The notes: generated by a model not told the origin, from the letters alone. DNA of 64,000 bases from Flavobacterium kingsejongi (GCF_003076475.1 NZ_CP020919.1:2604001-2668000), one strand, 5' to 3'. Shown: positions 36,586 through 45,074, counted from the stretch's first letter. Numbers and translations are program-made.

Positions 36586-37284
36586 ATGAGCTATATATTT
36601 TCTGACAACAATCAAATAGGAGTGGTAGCTACTTTCGATGCACTCGTACAGACCGATTTCAAGGGCGCAATGAATGCGCTGTGCTGGCACAGAAATTTGG
36701 ATGGCGATTTTAACGAGATTGTAGCCCAATTATCTTTAAAAGAAAATATAACCGAAGTTTCTCGGGAAGATCTCATCGCACTCCAACTATCCGAAAAGGG
36801 GAATAGAGCCAGGGAAATAATCCTAAATGATTTGCAATTATTAAAGGATTTTGGCGCTTCGCCGGCTCTGAATTTGCTGAAGTGTTACGAACGTGATGAT
36901 GAATTTGATTTCATATCGACCGATGTGTATTCGTTTCATGTGGATCGTTCGCCCATTGCTACCGATACTTTTTTATGTACCTATCACGGCGCGGCAAGTG
37001 ATATTATTGCTAATGCACAGGCACAGCAAAAAATCCTGATTCCGGAAATCCGGGCCAAGCTAAAAGAGCTGCATGACGGACCAGAAGAAGAATTCGAAGA
37101 CTTTTTAAAGAACAATTATTTTGATTTGCATTATCAGGTTAATGCGGATGCAGCACCTATTAATTTAGGGGTAGGGCATCTTTGGCGACTGGCCGTAGAT
37201 CATCCTAAACAACAAGTGCTGCCTTGTATTCATAGAGCACCTATAGAAAAGGATGGGGGATATCGGTTGTTGTTGATTTGTTGA
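36586..37284 (+). CDS. Conserved protein of unknown function (DUF1826-like)
   Basis: 232 residues, soluble. A SFHVDRSPIATDTFLCTYHG segment (about 116-135) gives an H-x-D pair (118 and 120), and CIHRAPIEKDGGYRLLL near the C-terminus supplies a distal His. The pattern resembles DUF1826 proteins and the metal site of a cupin-like or Fe(II) oxygenase fold; this is recall, not a search. It starts 21 bases after the permease and may share its transcript. Confidence 0.5.
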   Translation: MSYIFSDNNQIGVVATFDALVQTDFKGAMNALCWHRNLDGDFNEIVAQLSLKENITEVSREDLIALQLSEKGNRAREIILNDLQLLKDFGASPALNLLKCYERDDEFDFISTDVYSFHVDRSPIATDTFLCTYHGAASDIIANAQAQQKILIPEIRAKLKELHDGPEEEFEDFLKNNYFDLHYQVNADAAPINLGVGHLWRLAVDHPKQQVLPCIHRAPIEKDGGYRLLLIC

Positions 37285-37332
37285 GGTGTGAAATTTCTAT
37301 GGAAAATAGGTATTATCGAAAATGAAATTGCT

Positions 37333-37611
37333 TTAAAAGTCTTGCCTTCCAATAATAGTAATAATCTCTACCCGTTTGTTTGCATTAATTTGGTAGTAAA
37401 TAGTATCGATACCGCAAACACAATAACGATATCCTATTTTAATGTGGTCAGCAGATGGAAATAAAAAAGGATTTCCCTCTATTTTTTCAAAACAATCATA
37501 AAACATATTAAAATAGCCATCAGCTTGATTAATTCCAAACTTACTAACACCATAATAATAAATTCTTCTTAAATCTTCTTTGGCTTCGCTACTTAAATAA
37601 TAGCTATACAT
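37333..37611 (-). CDS. parE: ParE/RelE-type toxin
   Basis: 92 residues. YYLSSEAKEDLRRIYYYGVSKFG with the later GNPFLFPSADH and YRYCVCGIDTIYYQI and the end EIITIIGRQDF form the ParE pattern. ParE toxins of this family poison DNA gyrase, while RelE relatives cleave mRNA; the family resemblance favours ParE. It overlaps the antitoxin gene by 8 bases, antitoxin first, as usual. Confidence 0.85.
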   Translation of the reverse strand: MYSYYLSSEAKEDLRRIYYYGVSKFGINQADGYFNMFYDCFEKIEGNPFLFPSADHIKIGYRYCVCGIDTIYYQINANKRVEIITIIGRQDF

Positions 37612-37849
37612 TAGGCAAATCTTTTTTAAATTCGGCTAACATTTCTTCTCTGGTTTGTTTTTTTGCAAAACCGCTTTTTTCTCCCTTATCTATTTTTTCT
37701 CTCACAAACTCATAGTATTCTTCTCGTGAACGAGCTTGCTTAATCAAATAGTTAATAGCTTCACTTTTGCTGCTAAACTCTTCTGCATTCACCTGATTTT
37801 TCAACCACTCTTCATTAGGGGCAGTTAATGATATACTTTGTCGTGTCAT
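37604..37849 (-). CDS. parD: ParD-type antitoxin
   Basis: 81 residues. The N-terminus TRQSISLTAPNEEWLKNQV with FSSKSEAINYLIKQAR is a ribbon-helix-helix DNA-binding domain, and the C-terminal EKSGFAKKQTREEMLAEFKK is the flexible toxin-binding tail. It should neutralise the ParE protein and repress its own promoter through the palindrome 20 bases upstream. Confidence 0.85.
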   Translation of the reverse strand: MTRQSISLTAPNEEWLKNQVNAEEFSSKSEAINYLIKQARSREEYYEFVREKIDKGEKSGFAKKQTREEMLAEFKKDLPNV

Positions 37850-37868
37850 AATAATACAAGTTTTTAGA

Positions 37869-37888
37869 TTGGTGTAAATTTACACCAA
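37869..37888 (-). promoter_or_regulatory. Palindromic operator of the ParDE pair
   Basis: TTGGTGTAAATTTACACCAA is a perfect 20-bp palindrome, 20 bases before the antitoxin start. Its centre TAAATTTA matches the -7 box TAnnTTTG in seven of eight positions, so binding of ParD would hide the promoter. Confidence 0.75.
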
Positions 37889-38165
37889 ATTTTGAAATGG
37901 AAAATAGATTTAGATGAAATAGTTTTTTAATTGTTGCGTTGCAACCCTGATCGCTCGGAAATTCTTTCCGTGCCCGTTCTTATATTGGAAAAACCGGTCA
38001 ATTTGACCACCTAATTCCGGAGTAAATTGACCACCCGTTCCGGAGCAAACTGACCACCTAATTCCGGAGCAAATTGACCACCAAGTTTTGTGGTGAATTA
38101 AGTATTAAAAACTATTGATTTTTTCATGTTGTTAGAACCATACATTCGTTAAAAATTTACGGATT

Positions 38166-39713
38166 ATGGCAAACAAAATAACAGACATGAGTAAAATTAG
38201 AAAAGTAATTAAATTCTATTGTAATGGAAAGAGTAAGTTATTTATAAGTAGCTACTTATCCCTTTCAAGAAATACGGTAAAGAAATATATTTCTTTATTT
38301 GAAGTTCTCGAATTAAGCTTTGAATTAATCGACCAAAAAACCGATGCAGAGCTGGAACTTTTATTCTCCCAGACTAGTGTAGAGGCCATTAGCCCGAGAT
38401 TACAGACACTTTATGATTTTTTTCCTAAAATGGAACGTGAACTAAAAAAAGTTGGCGTTACCGTACAGCATATGTGGGAACAATATATTGCTGTAAATCC
38501 TGATGGTTATCGAACTTCACAATTTCATTATCATTACAATATATGGGGCAAACGAGTTAATCCGGTCATGCATATGAACCATAAGGCTGGTGATAAAATG
38601 TATGTTGATTATGCCGGAAAGACACTCTCAATTATTGATATAGATACTGGAGAAGTCAAAGAAGTACAATTTTTTGTAGCAATATTGGGCGCTAGCCAAT
38701 ACACGTATGCTGAAGCTTCCATGAGCCAGCAAAAGGAAAACTTTGTTGACTCGGTAGAAAATGCCATGCGCTTTTTTGAAGGCACTCCTGCCGCCATTGT
38801 TCCAGATAATTTAAAATCTGCCGTAATAAAAAGCAGTCGTTTTGAACCGACAATCAATGAAACCCTGGCTGATTTAGCAGAACATTACGAAACCACAATT
38901 TTACCTGCCAGAGCTTACAGGCCCAGAGACAAGTCACTAGTTGAAGGAGCTGTTAAGATATTATATCGAAGGATTTATGTAACCATAAAAGAAACTAAGT
39001 TCTTTTCTCTGGAAGAATTAAACCAGCAGATCTGGGATTTACTTGACTCTCACAATAACAGAAAACTGACAGGACGCCCTTATTCCCGCTTTGAATTATT
39101 TTTAGAAGACGAGAAAGAAAAACTGCGTCCACTCCCACAAGATCGTTTTGAAATTAAATACCAGTCTTTTGCAACAGTAATGCAAAACGGTCATGTTCAA
39201 TTAAGCCAGGACAAAAACTATTACAGCGTTCCGTATCAATATGTAAAGAAGAAAGCCAAGCTGTTATATACCAAATCAACAGTAGAGATTTATTATAAAT
39301 ACAATCGAATAGCTGTACATCCAAGAAACTACAAACCTTATGTCTATACAACAACTCCTGAGCATTTAGCCAGTACACATCAATTTGTAGCCCAATGGAG
39401 TGCTGCCCGCTTCATTGAATGGGCTAATAATATTGATGAGTCAGTAGGAGAATATATAATGCAGATAATCGAAAGCAGAAATCATCCAGAACAGGCTTAT
39501 AAAAGCTGTTTAGGAATACTGAATTTTGAAAAAAAGGTAGGCAGACAGCGATTAATAAATGCCTGCAGGCGGGCACTTGATTTTAAAATTTACAATTTTA
39601 AGACCATACAAAACATTTTAGAAAACAACTTGGATCATATTGATTTTGATCAAGAACCTGAGCAGGAACTTCCCGATCACAGTAACATAAGAGGAAAACA
39701 CTATTATAACTAA
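38166..39713 (+). CDS. istA: IstA transposase, IS21 copy C
   Basis: 515 residues, same protein as copies A and B, with the DDE core intact. See the entry at 26979 for motif positions. Confidence 0.95.
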   Translation: MANKITDMSKIRKVIKFYCNGKSKLFISSYLSLSRNTVKKYISLFEVLELSFELIDQKTDAELELLFSQTSVEAISPRLQTLYDFFPKMERELKKVGVTVQHMWEQYIAVNPDGYRTSQFHYHYNIWGKRVNPVMHMNHKAGDKMYVDYAGKTLSIIDIDTGEVKEVQFFVAILGASQYTYAEASMSQQKENFVDSVENAMRFFEGTPAAIVPDNLKSAVIKSSRFEPTINETLADLAEHYETTILPARAYRPRDKSLVEGAVKILYRRIYVTIKETKFFSLEELNQQIWDLLDSHNNRKLTGRPYSRFELFLEDEKEKLRPLPQDRFEIKYQSFATVMQNGHVQLSQDKNYYSVPYQYVKKKAKLLYTKSTVEIYYKYNRIAVHPRNYKPYVYTTTPEHLASTHQFVAQWSAARFIEWANNIDESVGEYIMQIIESRNHPEQAYKSCLGILNFEKKVGRQRLINACRRALDFKIYNFKTIQNILENNLDHIDFDQEPEQELPDHSNIRGKHYYN

Positions 39714-39729
39714 ATTAAATCTTGAAAAA

Positions 39730-40467
39730 ATGAATGAATCCACAGTAACCAAAATGAAACAAATGAAGCTTTATGGCATGTTTAATGCTTTTAAAACAGC
39801 CATTGAAAGCGGGAAAACAGATCATTATACCCTTGACCAGTTTGTATCGATGATTATTGATGCAGAATGGGATGAAAGGTACAATCGTCGTATTGAACGA
39901 AGTATCACTAATGCCAAATTCCATTACAAATCAAATATTGAAAGTATCAATTTTGATGTATCACGTAACCTGGACCGAAACATGGTACTGCGTCTGGCAG
40001 AATGCGAATTTATAGAGAAAAACGAAAACATTTTAATCACTGGAAGCACCGGTGTCGGTAAAAGTTATTTAGGTACTGCATTAGGTTATCAAGCCTGTAT
40101 ACAGGGTTTTAAGGTAAGTTATTTTAATACCTTAAAATTGTTCGCTAGACTAAAAATGGCTAAAGCAGATGGTACTTATCTACGGGAACTTACCAAAATA
40201 CAAAGACAGGATGTTATAATACTTGATGATTTTGGACTCCAGGCACTTGACAGCCATAACCGAATTACTCTTTTAGAGATCATAGAGGACAGGCATAATA
40301 ACGGCTCTATAATCGTGACATCACAAATACCAGTTCAAGGCTGGTATGATATAATTGGAGAAAAAACGATAGCCGATGCAATATTAGACAGACTTATACA
40401 CCAATCTCATAGGCTTGAATTACATGGAGAATCCATGAGAAAGAAAAGAGGAATAAACAAAGAGTGA
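39730..40467 (+). CDS. istB: IstB helper ATPase, IS21 copy C
   Basis: 245 residues. Identical to copy B except for one residue: Leu in FNTLKLFARL where B has Ser (TTA for TCA). The change lies about 25 residues after Walker A and does not touch the ATP motifs. Confidence 0.95.
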   Translation: MNESTVTKMKQMKLYGMFNAFKTAIESGKTDHYTLDQFVSMIIDAEWDERYNRRIERSITNAKFHYKSNIESINFDVSRNLDRNMVLRLAECEFIEKNENILITGSTGVGKSYLGTALGYQACIQGFKVSYFNTLKLFARLKMAKADGTYLRELTKIQRQDVIILDDFGLQALDSHNRITLLEIIEDRHNNGSIIVTSQIPVQGWYDIIGEKTIADAILDRLIHQSHRLELHGESMRKKRGINKE

Positions 40468-40777
40468 TATTTTATTATATTTGAATACTAATTAACAGAT
40501 GAAAAAATATAGTTTTTAATCAAAACGGAGGTGCTCACTTTGCACCGGAATTAGGTGGTCATTTTGAACTGGAATCAGGTGCTCACTTTAAAACGGAATG
40601 GGGTGATCAATATAACCGGAATTTGCACCATTTGTTTTAATTATGGTAAAAGATATTATTTCCTTTGGTTGCAAAATCGAAACAAAGATTAAAAGCTGAT
40701 TGAGAACGTAATTGGCCGGTACTGCCCATGATTAGTGACGAAAGTTTTGCTTCATCATCTTTGTAGTTTCGGACATT

Positions 40778-41290
40778 TTGAAGGTTTTAATTGAAACATA
40801 TATAGATTTAACAGATAGCGCAAGGGATAATAAAAGGGTGATTAATGAGCAGATAAAAGATTTAGAAAGTAAATTATCAAAAGCGAGGGATTTGCTTTTA
40901 TCGATGGAGATAGACCCAGTAGATTACAAAATAATGAAAGAGTATTATGGTAATAGAATTAGTAAGCTTGAATCCCAACTATCAGATGTAGGAAATGATA
41001 AACATAGTATTGAAGAGCTTTTGAATCGTGGTTTTGATAACCTGATAAACTTAACTAACATATACCTAAACGGTAGCTTAGCAGAAGCAAGAGACTTAAT
41101 TGGTTTAATTTACCCTGAAAATTTCACGATTCGGGAAACGCAAATACAAACCACCCGAACTAACAAAATTGTAGAATCTATTTATTTGATTAATAATGAA
41201 TTAAGGGCAAAAAAAAACGGGACAAAAGAAGATTTTTCTTCTTTGTCCCGTAAAGTGACCTCGACTGGATTCAAACCAGTAACCTCTTGA
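40778..41290 (+). pseudogene. C-terminal remnant of a large serine recombinase, ending inside tRNA-Arg
   Basis: 170 codons beginning with a TTG, with no catalytic domain. The long coiled coil (about 20-75) and the LIGLIYPENFTIRETQIQTTRT stretch are typical of the C-terminus of Bacteroidota large serine integrases. The last ~28 codons are encoded by the terminator and 3' half of tRNA-Arg, with the stop TGA at 41288-41290. That layout marks the attachment junction of an element that used this tRNA as its target. The N-terminal resolvase domain is missing, probably lost with the IS21 copy C rearrangement. Confidence 0.75.
41210..41250 (-). terminator. Terminator of tRNA-Arg
   Basis: On the minus strand GGGACAAAGAAGA pairs with TCTTCTTTTGTCCC (one bulged base) and a run of T follows. 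It begins a few bases after the tRNA 3' end. Both strands are used: the plus strand here is also coding for the recombinase remnant. Confidence 0.8.
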
Positions 41291-41329
41291 GCCGTAATCA
41301 AGTGCGCTATTCAGTTGCGCCACGAGGCC
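41256..41329 (-). tRNA. tRNA-Arg (anticodon ACG)
   Basis: Acceptor stem GGCCTCG with CGAGGTC (one G-T pair), D arm GCGC...GCGC, anticodon stem CTTGA/TCAAG around the loop TTACGGC (anticodon ACG, read as ICG), and T arm ACTGG TTTGAAT CCAGT. Discriminator A; CCA is not encoded. The 3' half overlaps the recombinase frame, so this gene is the integration target. Confidence 0.92.
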
Positions 41330-41401
41330 TTAATTCCGGGTGCAAATATAAGGATATTTATTATTAACTTGCAAGCATAAATTGATATAAATATAAAAAA
41401 A

Positions 41402-41913
41402 ATGGAACTCGAAAAGTATATACGTGATATTCAGGATTTTCCAAAACCCGGGATTGTATTTAGAGATATTACCCCGCTGCTGAATAATGCCGAAGCGCGT
41501 AAAGAATGCCTGAACCAACTGATGAAAGGGCTGGAAGGAATGCAAATTGATAAAGTTGTGGGTATAGAGAGCCGTGGTTTCTTTTTCGGGACTTTATTAG
41601 CCAGGAACTGAATGCAGGTTTTGTGCCCGTTAGAAAGCCTAAAAAGCTGCCGTATGAAACACTTTCGGCTACTTATGAGCTCGAATACGGAACAGATACG
41701 TTGGAAATTCATATTGATGCTATCAATAAAGGCGATAAAATCCTAATTCATGATGATGTCCTGGCCACAGGCGGTACTGCAAAAGCGGTATGTGAACTCG
41801 TAGAAAAGCTGGGAGGCGAAATCATGCAGTTTAATTTCCTGATGGAGCTTGCCTTCCTGAATGGAAGGGAAAAACTAAAAGGGCATCCTATTTTCGCATT
41901 ACTGAAGTATTAA
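41402..41913 (+). pseudogene. apt: Adenine phosphoribosyltransferase with a frameshift
   Basis: Codes for Apt, which converts adenine and PRPP to AMP. The first part MELEKYIRDIQDFPKPGIVF ends at GTLLARN with a stop at 41609-41611. The second frame picks up at once as [17 protein letters not shown] and includes the PRPP motif [16 protein letters not shown]. At 41603-41606 the bases read agg-aac where the family needs agg-gaa: one G is missing from a GGG run. The joined protein would be about 170 residues, the family length. This is either a true inactivating mutation or a sequencing error; there is no second apt copy in the window. Confidence 0.9.
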
Positions 41914-42050
41914 GAAAGTGCCCGTGATGTTACAAAGTATTTCCACGCAATAATCGCTTTCTGAAATTTGGTCGCTTTGGCTAAATCCAGTTGCTCTTTC
42001 GTATAATTCGGAAGGATGAGCTTGTTGAGTTTGGCTAATAATTTATACAT
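41910..42050 (-). CDS. Small conserved flavobacterial protein
   Basis: 46 residues, [20 protein letters not shown] followed by a basic helical part and ending [10 protein letters not shown] know nearly the same small protein as a neighbour gene in many Flavobacteriia, sometimes mislabelled SsrA-binding protein. It converges on apt, overlapping its stop by 4 bases. Highly basic and amphipathic; function unknown. The terminator at 42079 lies upstream of it and serves the opposite or preceding unit. Confidence 0.65.
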   Translation of the reverse strand: MYKLLAKLNKLILPNYTKEQLDLAKATKFQKAIIAWKYFVTSRALS

Positions 42051-42078
42051 AACAGGTTGTTTTATAGTAAATATACTA

Positions 42079-42108
42079 AAAAAGGACTGTTCATCGAACA
42101 GTCCTTTT
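42079..42108. terminator. Hairpin terminator between the small gene and M56 gene
   Basis: AAAAGGACTGTT and AACAGTCCTTTT flank a CATCG loop. On the minus strand it ends the blaI-like/M56 unit about 45 bases after the M56 stop. Confidence 0.8.
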
Positions 42109-42152
42109 CATTTGTTTAACTAACTCAGCGCAGTAGTGCAGGGATAGGATTA

Positions 42153-44444
42153 TTAAAAAATAACGCTTTTTTGTACTGTTGCACTATTCTTTTTTAAGCG
42201 TAAGTTTTCATAAGGCGCTTTAAGCGTCAGGCTATGTTTCAATCGTGCAGCAGCTTTGTACCATTCGAAGTAGGTCTTTTTATCGATTTGAAGTTGCGCT
42301 ACTTCCGGTTTTACATTTTCTGTTTTCAGGCGCAATAGCCCTGTTCTTCCCTCTTTTTTTGCTTTTTTGGTAGTAATCAGGATTACTCCATACGGTGCTT
42401 TTGGGCCATACTTTTTTCCCAGGCTTTCGGAAGATTTGTATCGGGAGGATTCTTCTACATCTTCAGGATTAAGCTGCTCCAGCTCTTTTGGGGTGCTTTC
42501 TTTTCCATCAATGAAGATTGCCGCTTTTCTGTAGTCGGTCGTGGTGCTCGTCATAATGTCCTGGAGTGTGGTTTTATAAGTACTGCTATACCTAAGGGTT
42601 AGTTTTTGATTAGCATCATCTTTGTTTTTTGAGGACAATGCTGTCCCGTTGTCCGGTGTAGCTTTTTTTTCCGGTCCCGTGGTAATTTCTACCGCACCAT
42701 TGCTCCCTTCTTTACCATATTTATTTTCAGCTTCTTCAGGGTTGAGTTTCTTATGGGAAATGATCTCCTGGTCGAGCGGCAGTTTTACTTTGGTTCCTTT
42801 GGTTTGTTGGATCCCGTTGATTACAACAAGGTATTCGGTACCATTTTCATTATAGCTGTCATAGGTCCATCCGTAATTGGAGTTTTCTTCGGGGGATTTG
42901 TTTTCAGTAGTGACAATAAACAATTCTTTCACCCCATATTTTTTAAGATTGTCGTCGCTCTTCAATATCGTAATACTTTTGATTTCTGTCGGTTTCAACG
43001 CTTTAAATGCAGCGTCGGAATCGGGCTGCAATTTTCCGTCAAGAATAAGCGCTGTTTTTTTTCCGTCTGTTGCCAAACTTTTTATACTTTCTATTTTTAG
43101 TTTTGTCTGGGTAGACTTTGTAAGGGGCAGCCCATTGGAACTACGATTTCCTATAGTGTCCTGAGTATTGGCCATAGAGGTAGAGACTAGAGTGAGTGCC
43201 TGGGTAAGCATATTCGGATCCTTGCCGTCAACCATATTGACAAAAGAAAGATGTGGCTGATTGTTGTCTTGATTAAAGACGATCAAAATTCCTTTAAATT
43301 CTTTATTCCCTTTGCCATATTTCAAGGTACCGGTTTCTCCTTTTTTAGTGTCATATTGAATTGTAATGGCATTAATTTCCCTCTGGTCATTTCGTTTGAT
43401 ATTGGAAAACCGCAAGACAATTGCATGCTCTTTTTTGATACTCTCAGCATACTCTTTTAATTCTTTATCCGTTTTGTCTTTACTAATGGACCAGCTGTCA
43501 TAGATGGTTTCAGCCGCAACTGGGGTATTGGAATAAGATACGGTGGTAAGGGTACTTTCCTTTTCCTGGGCAACAACTTTTACCTGAAACTGGAGCATAT
43601 AGGCGACAAGTGCCGGAAGCACCAGGGCATATTTCCAGGAACGTGCTTTGTTTGATTTTTGTTGATTTAACATAACGATTCGTTTTTTGATTAATGATTG
43701 ATAGAAATGATTGGTGATGGGAATACAGAGATGAGCTGTACTTACTTTTAAAAGTGTTTTTTGATATGCAATGGCATCAGATATCGTTTTGATAGCAGTA
43801 GCATCGGCAATAAATTCAAGGTTTTGCGCGATAGCTTTTTTGTACAGCCATACCAACGGATTGCACCAGAATACAATACAGCAGAGCTGTGCAAAGATCA
43901 TGTCTAATGAGTGATACTGCCTGCTGTGTACCTTTTCGTGTACGATGATGTTGTCGAGTTCCTGCGGAGGAAAGAGGGCTGCATTAAAAACAATGTAATT
44001 GAAAAATGAAAAAGGGGATAGCACTCCTGGAGTATCAATAAGGCGAAATGGGCCGGATTGACGGAAAGGATTGCGTTGTAAAACGATAAAAAGCGATCTG
44101 GAGTCTCTTATAAAACGACCGAGGAAGAATAACATGCCCCCACAATAGATCAGGATGGCGATATACAGCCAATTGATTGCATTAGTATCTTTTGCTGGTG
44201 ACACAGCGGTCATCACATCCAGGGCAGTCAGTTCATAAGCCATTGGGGATTCCACTACAGGTTCGGTCCAGACAATATGGGTAAATGTAAGCGTTGGCAA
44301 AACAATTGCAGCCAGCAGTCCACCCAATAAAAACCAGCGGTTGCTATTAAAAAAGGTTTCTTTTCGCAGGAGCAGATAATAGGCCAAAATGAATACCGTC
44401 AGTAATGCGCTGGATTTGATAAGATATAAAAACCAGGTTTCCAT
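42153..44444 (-). CDS. BlaR1/MecR1-like M56 metallopeptidase
   Basis: 763 residues. The N-terminal 285 residues hold four membrane helices with the zinc site HEKVH (169-173) and the third ligand in NLEFIAD (Glu 210). After the last helix (about 268-285) comes a long extracytoplasmic region with three TonB-plug-like segments (about 450-480, 535-565 and 640-680, with the cores LILDGK, VVINGIQ and IFIDGKE). In the BlaR1 system the peptidase removes the BlaI repressor after sensing a signal. No penicillin-binding domain is present, so the signal is probably different. Transcribed with the repressor gene, 1 base apart. Confidence 0.85.
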   Translation of the reverse strand: METWFLYLIKSSALLTVFILAYYLLLRKETFFNSNRWFLLGGLLAAIVLPTLTFTHIVWTEPVVESPMAYELTALDVMTAVSPAKDTNAINWLYIAILIYCGGMLFFLGRFIRDSRSLFIVLQRNPFRQSGPFRLIDTPGVLSPFSFFNYIVFNAALFPPQELDNIIVHEKVHSRQYHSLDMIFAQLCCIVFWCNPLVWLYKKAIAQNLEFIADATAIKTISDAIAYQKTLLKVSTAHLCIPITNHFYQSLIKKRIVMLNQQKSNKARSWKYALVLPALVAYMLQFQVKVVAQEKESTLTTVSYSNTPVAAETIYDSWSISKDKTDKELKEYAESIKKEHAIVLRFSNIKRNDQREINAITIQYDTKKGETGTLKYGKGNKEFKGILIVFNQDNNQPHLSFVNMVDGKDPNMLTQALTLVSTSMANTQDTIGNRSSNGLPLTKSTQTKLKIESIKSLATDGKKTALILDGKLQPDSDAAFKALKPTEIKSITILKSDDNLKKYGVKELFIVTTENKSPEENSNYGWTYDSYNENGTEYLVVINGIQQTKGTKVKLPLDQEIISHKKLNPEEAENKYGKEGSNGAVEITTGPEKKATPDNGTALSSKNKDDANQKLTLRYSSTYKTTLQDIMTSTTTDYRKAAIFIDGKESTPKELEQLNPEDVEESSRYKSSESLGKKYGPKAPYGVILITTKKAKKEGRTGLLRLKTENVKPEVAQLQIDKKTYFEWYKAAARLKHSLTLKAPYENLRLKKNSATVQKSVIF

Positions 44445-44445
44445 A

Positions 44446-44805
44446 TTATTGCTTTTTTTCGATGATGTCTAAAATCTCCCGTAATTCTTTGGCGGAAATT
44501 TTTTCCTCTTCTGCAAAGAATGATACCATATTCTTGTACGAGCTGTTAAAGTAATTTTCTATTGCTGTACTCATGAATTGCTTCCGGTAGGCCTCAAGTG
44601 TTACCACCGGAAAATACTGATGTGTATTGCCAAAAGCCTGGTGAGCGACAAAACCTTTGTCTTCCAGGTTCCTGATGATGGTAGAAAGTGTATTGTAATG
44701 CGGTTGCTCATCGGTAATCTCAGCCTGTACTTCTTTTACAAAAGCTTTTTTAAGCTTCCATAAGATGTGCATGATTTCTTCTTCTTTGTTGGTCAGTTTT
44801 TGCAT
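44446..44805 (-). CDS. BlaI/MecI/CopY-family repressor
   Basis: 119 residues. Winged helix-turn-helix MQKLTNKEEEIMHILWKLKK ... YNTLSTIIRNLEDKGFVAH, then a helical dimerisation C-terminus. The family binds palindromic operators as a dimer and is removed by cleavage through the M56 partner. Three AACTA-N6-TAGTT operators lie upstream, so it represses its own promoter. Confidence 0.9.
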   Translation of the reverse strand: MQKLTNKEEEIMHILWKLKKAFVKEVQAEITDEQPHYNTLSTIIRNLEDKGFVAHQAFGNTHQYFPVVTLEAYRKQFMSTAIENYFNSSYKNMVSFFAEEEKISAKELREILDIIEKKQ

Positions 44806-44885
44806 GGTTTTATTTTTTTGAGGTCTGAGCTATTTTTCTTTCAGGCAATTGCATTATACAAATCGGTTGGTTGTGCTTGCTAAAA

Positions 44886-44950
44886 CAAACGTACAACTAT
44901 ATTTCTAGTTTGCAAACTATTTTTGTAGTTAATAAACTATTTTTGTAGTT
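44886..44950 (-). promoter_or_regulatory. Promoter with three evenly spaced repressor operators
   Basis: On the minus strand TTTG (44913-44916), a 19-base spacer and TACGTTTG (44886-44893) match the Bacteroidota promoter TTTG-N19-TAnnTTTG exactly. Three 16-base palindromes AACTA-N6-TAGTT occupy 44895-44910, 44915-44930 and 44935-44950, starting exactly 20 bases apart. The first fills the spacer and the second covers the -33 box, so bound repressor would block RNA polymerase. Confidence 0.8.
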
Positions 44951-45055
44951 TGGTTTTTAAAAAGCTATAAATTAAGGCTGTATCATCGTTGCAGCAGCAG
45001 GAAAAAAGGGTTCACCGGACTAAAAATTAGTAAAAGTGCTTTTATTTTAAATTCT

Positions 45056-45063
45056 TACTTTTG
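45056..45063 (+). promoter_or_regulatory. Putative -7 box of the DUF1684-TatD-TcdA operon
   Basis: TACTTTTG fits TAnnTTTG and lies 12 bases before the ATG at 45075, implying a very short leader. No clear -33 box was found. Confidence 0.4.
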
Positions 45064-45074
45064 TAAAAAAAAGA

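Larger units (their letters stand above)
37986..40627 (+). mobile_element. IS21-family element, copy C
   Basis: 2642 bp, same ends as copy B and same direction. At 40133 it has T where copy B (34460) has C. No target duplication: the flanks read CTTATAT on the left and CCATTTG on the right. It stands between the ParDE operator and a serine-recombinase remnant. Confidence 0.93.

Noticed and set aside
40637..40777. Minus-strand coding fragment between IS21 copy C and the serine-recombinase remnant (contains LIMGSTGQLRSQSAFNL)
   Set aside because: Protein-like and ending in a stop, but too short and not recognised. It may be the end of another gene lost in the rearrangement; not strong enough to annotate.
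42153..44444. Beta-lactam sensor (true BlaR1)
   Set aside because: The M56 peptidase part is present but no penicillin-binding domain with SxxK, SxN and KTG motifs follows, and no beta-lactamase gene is nearby.
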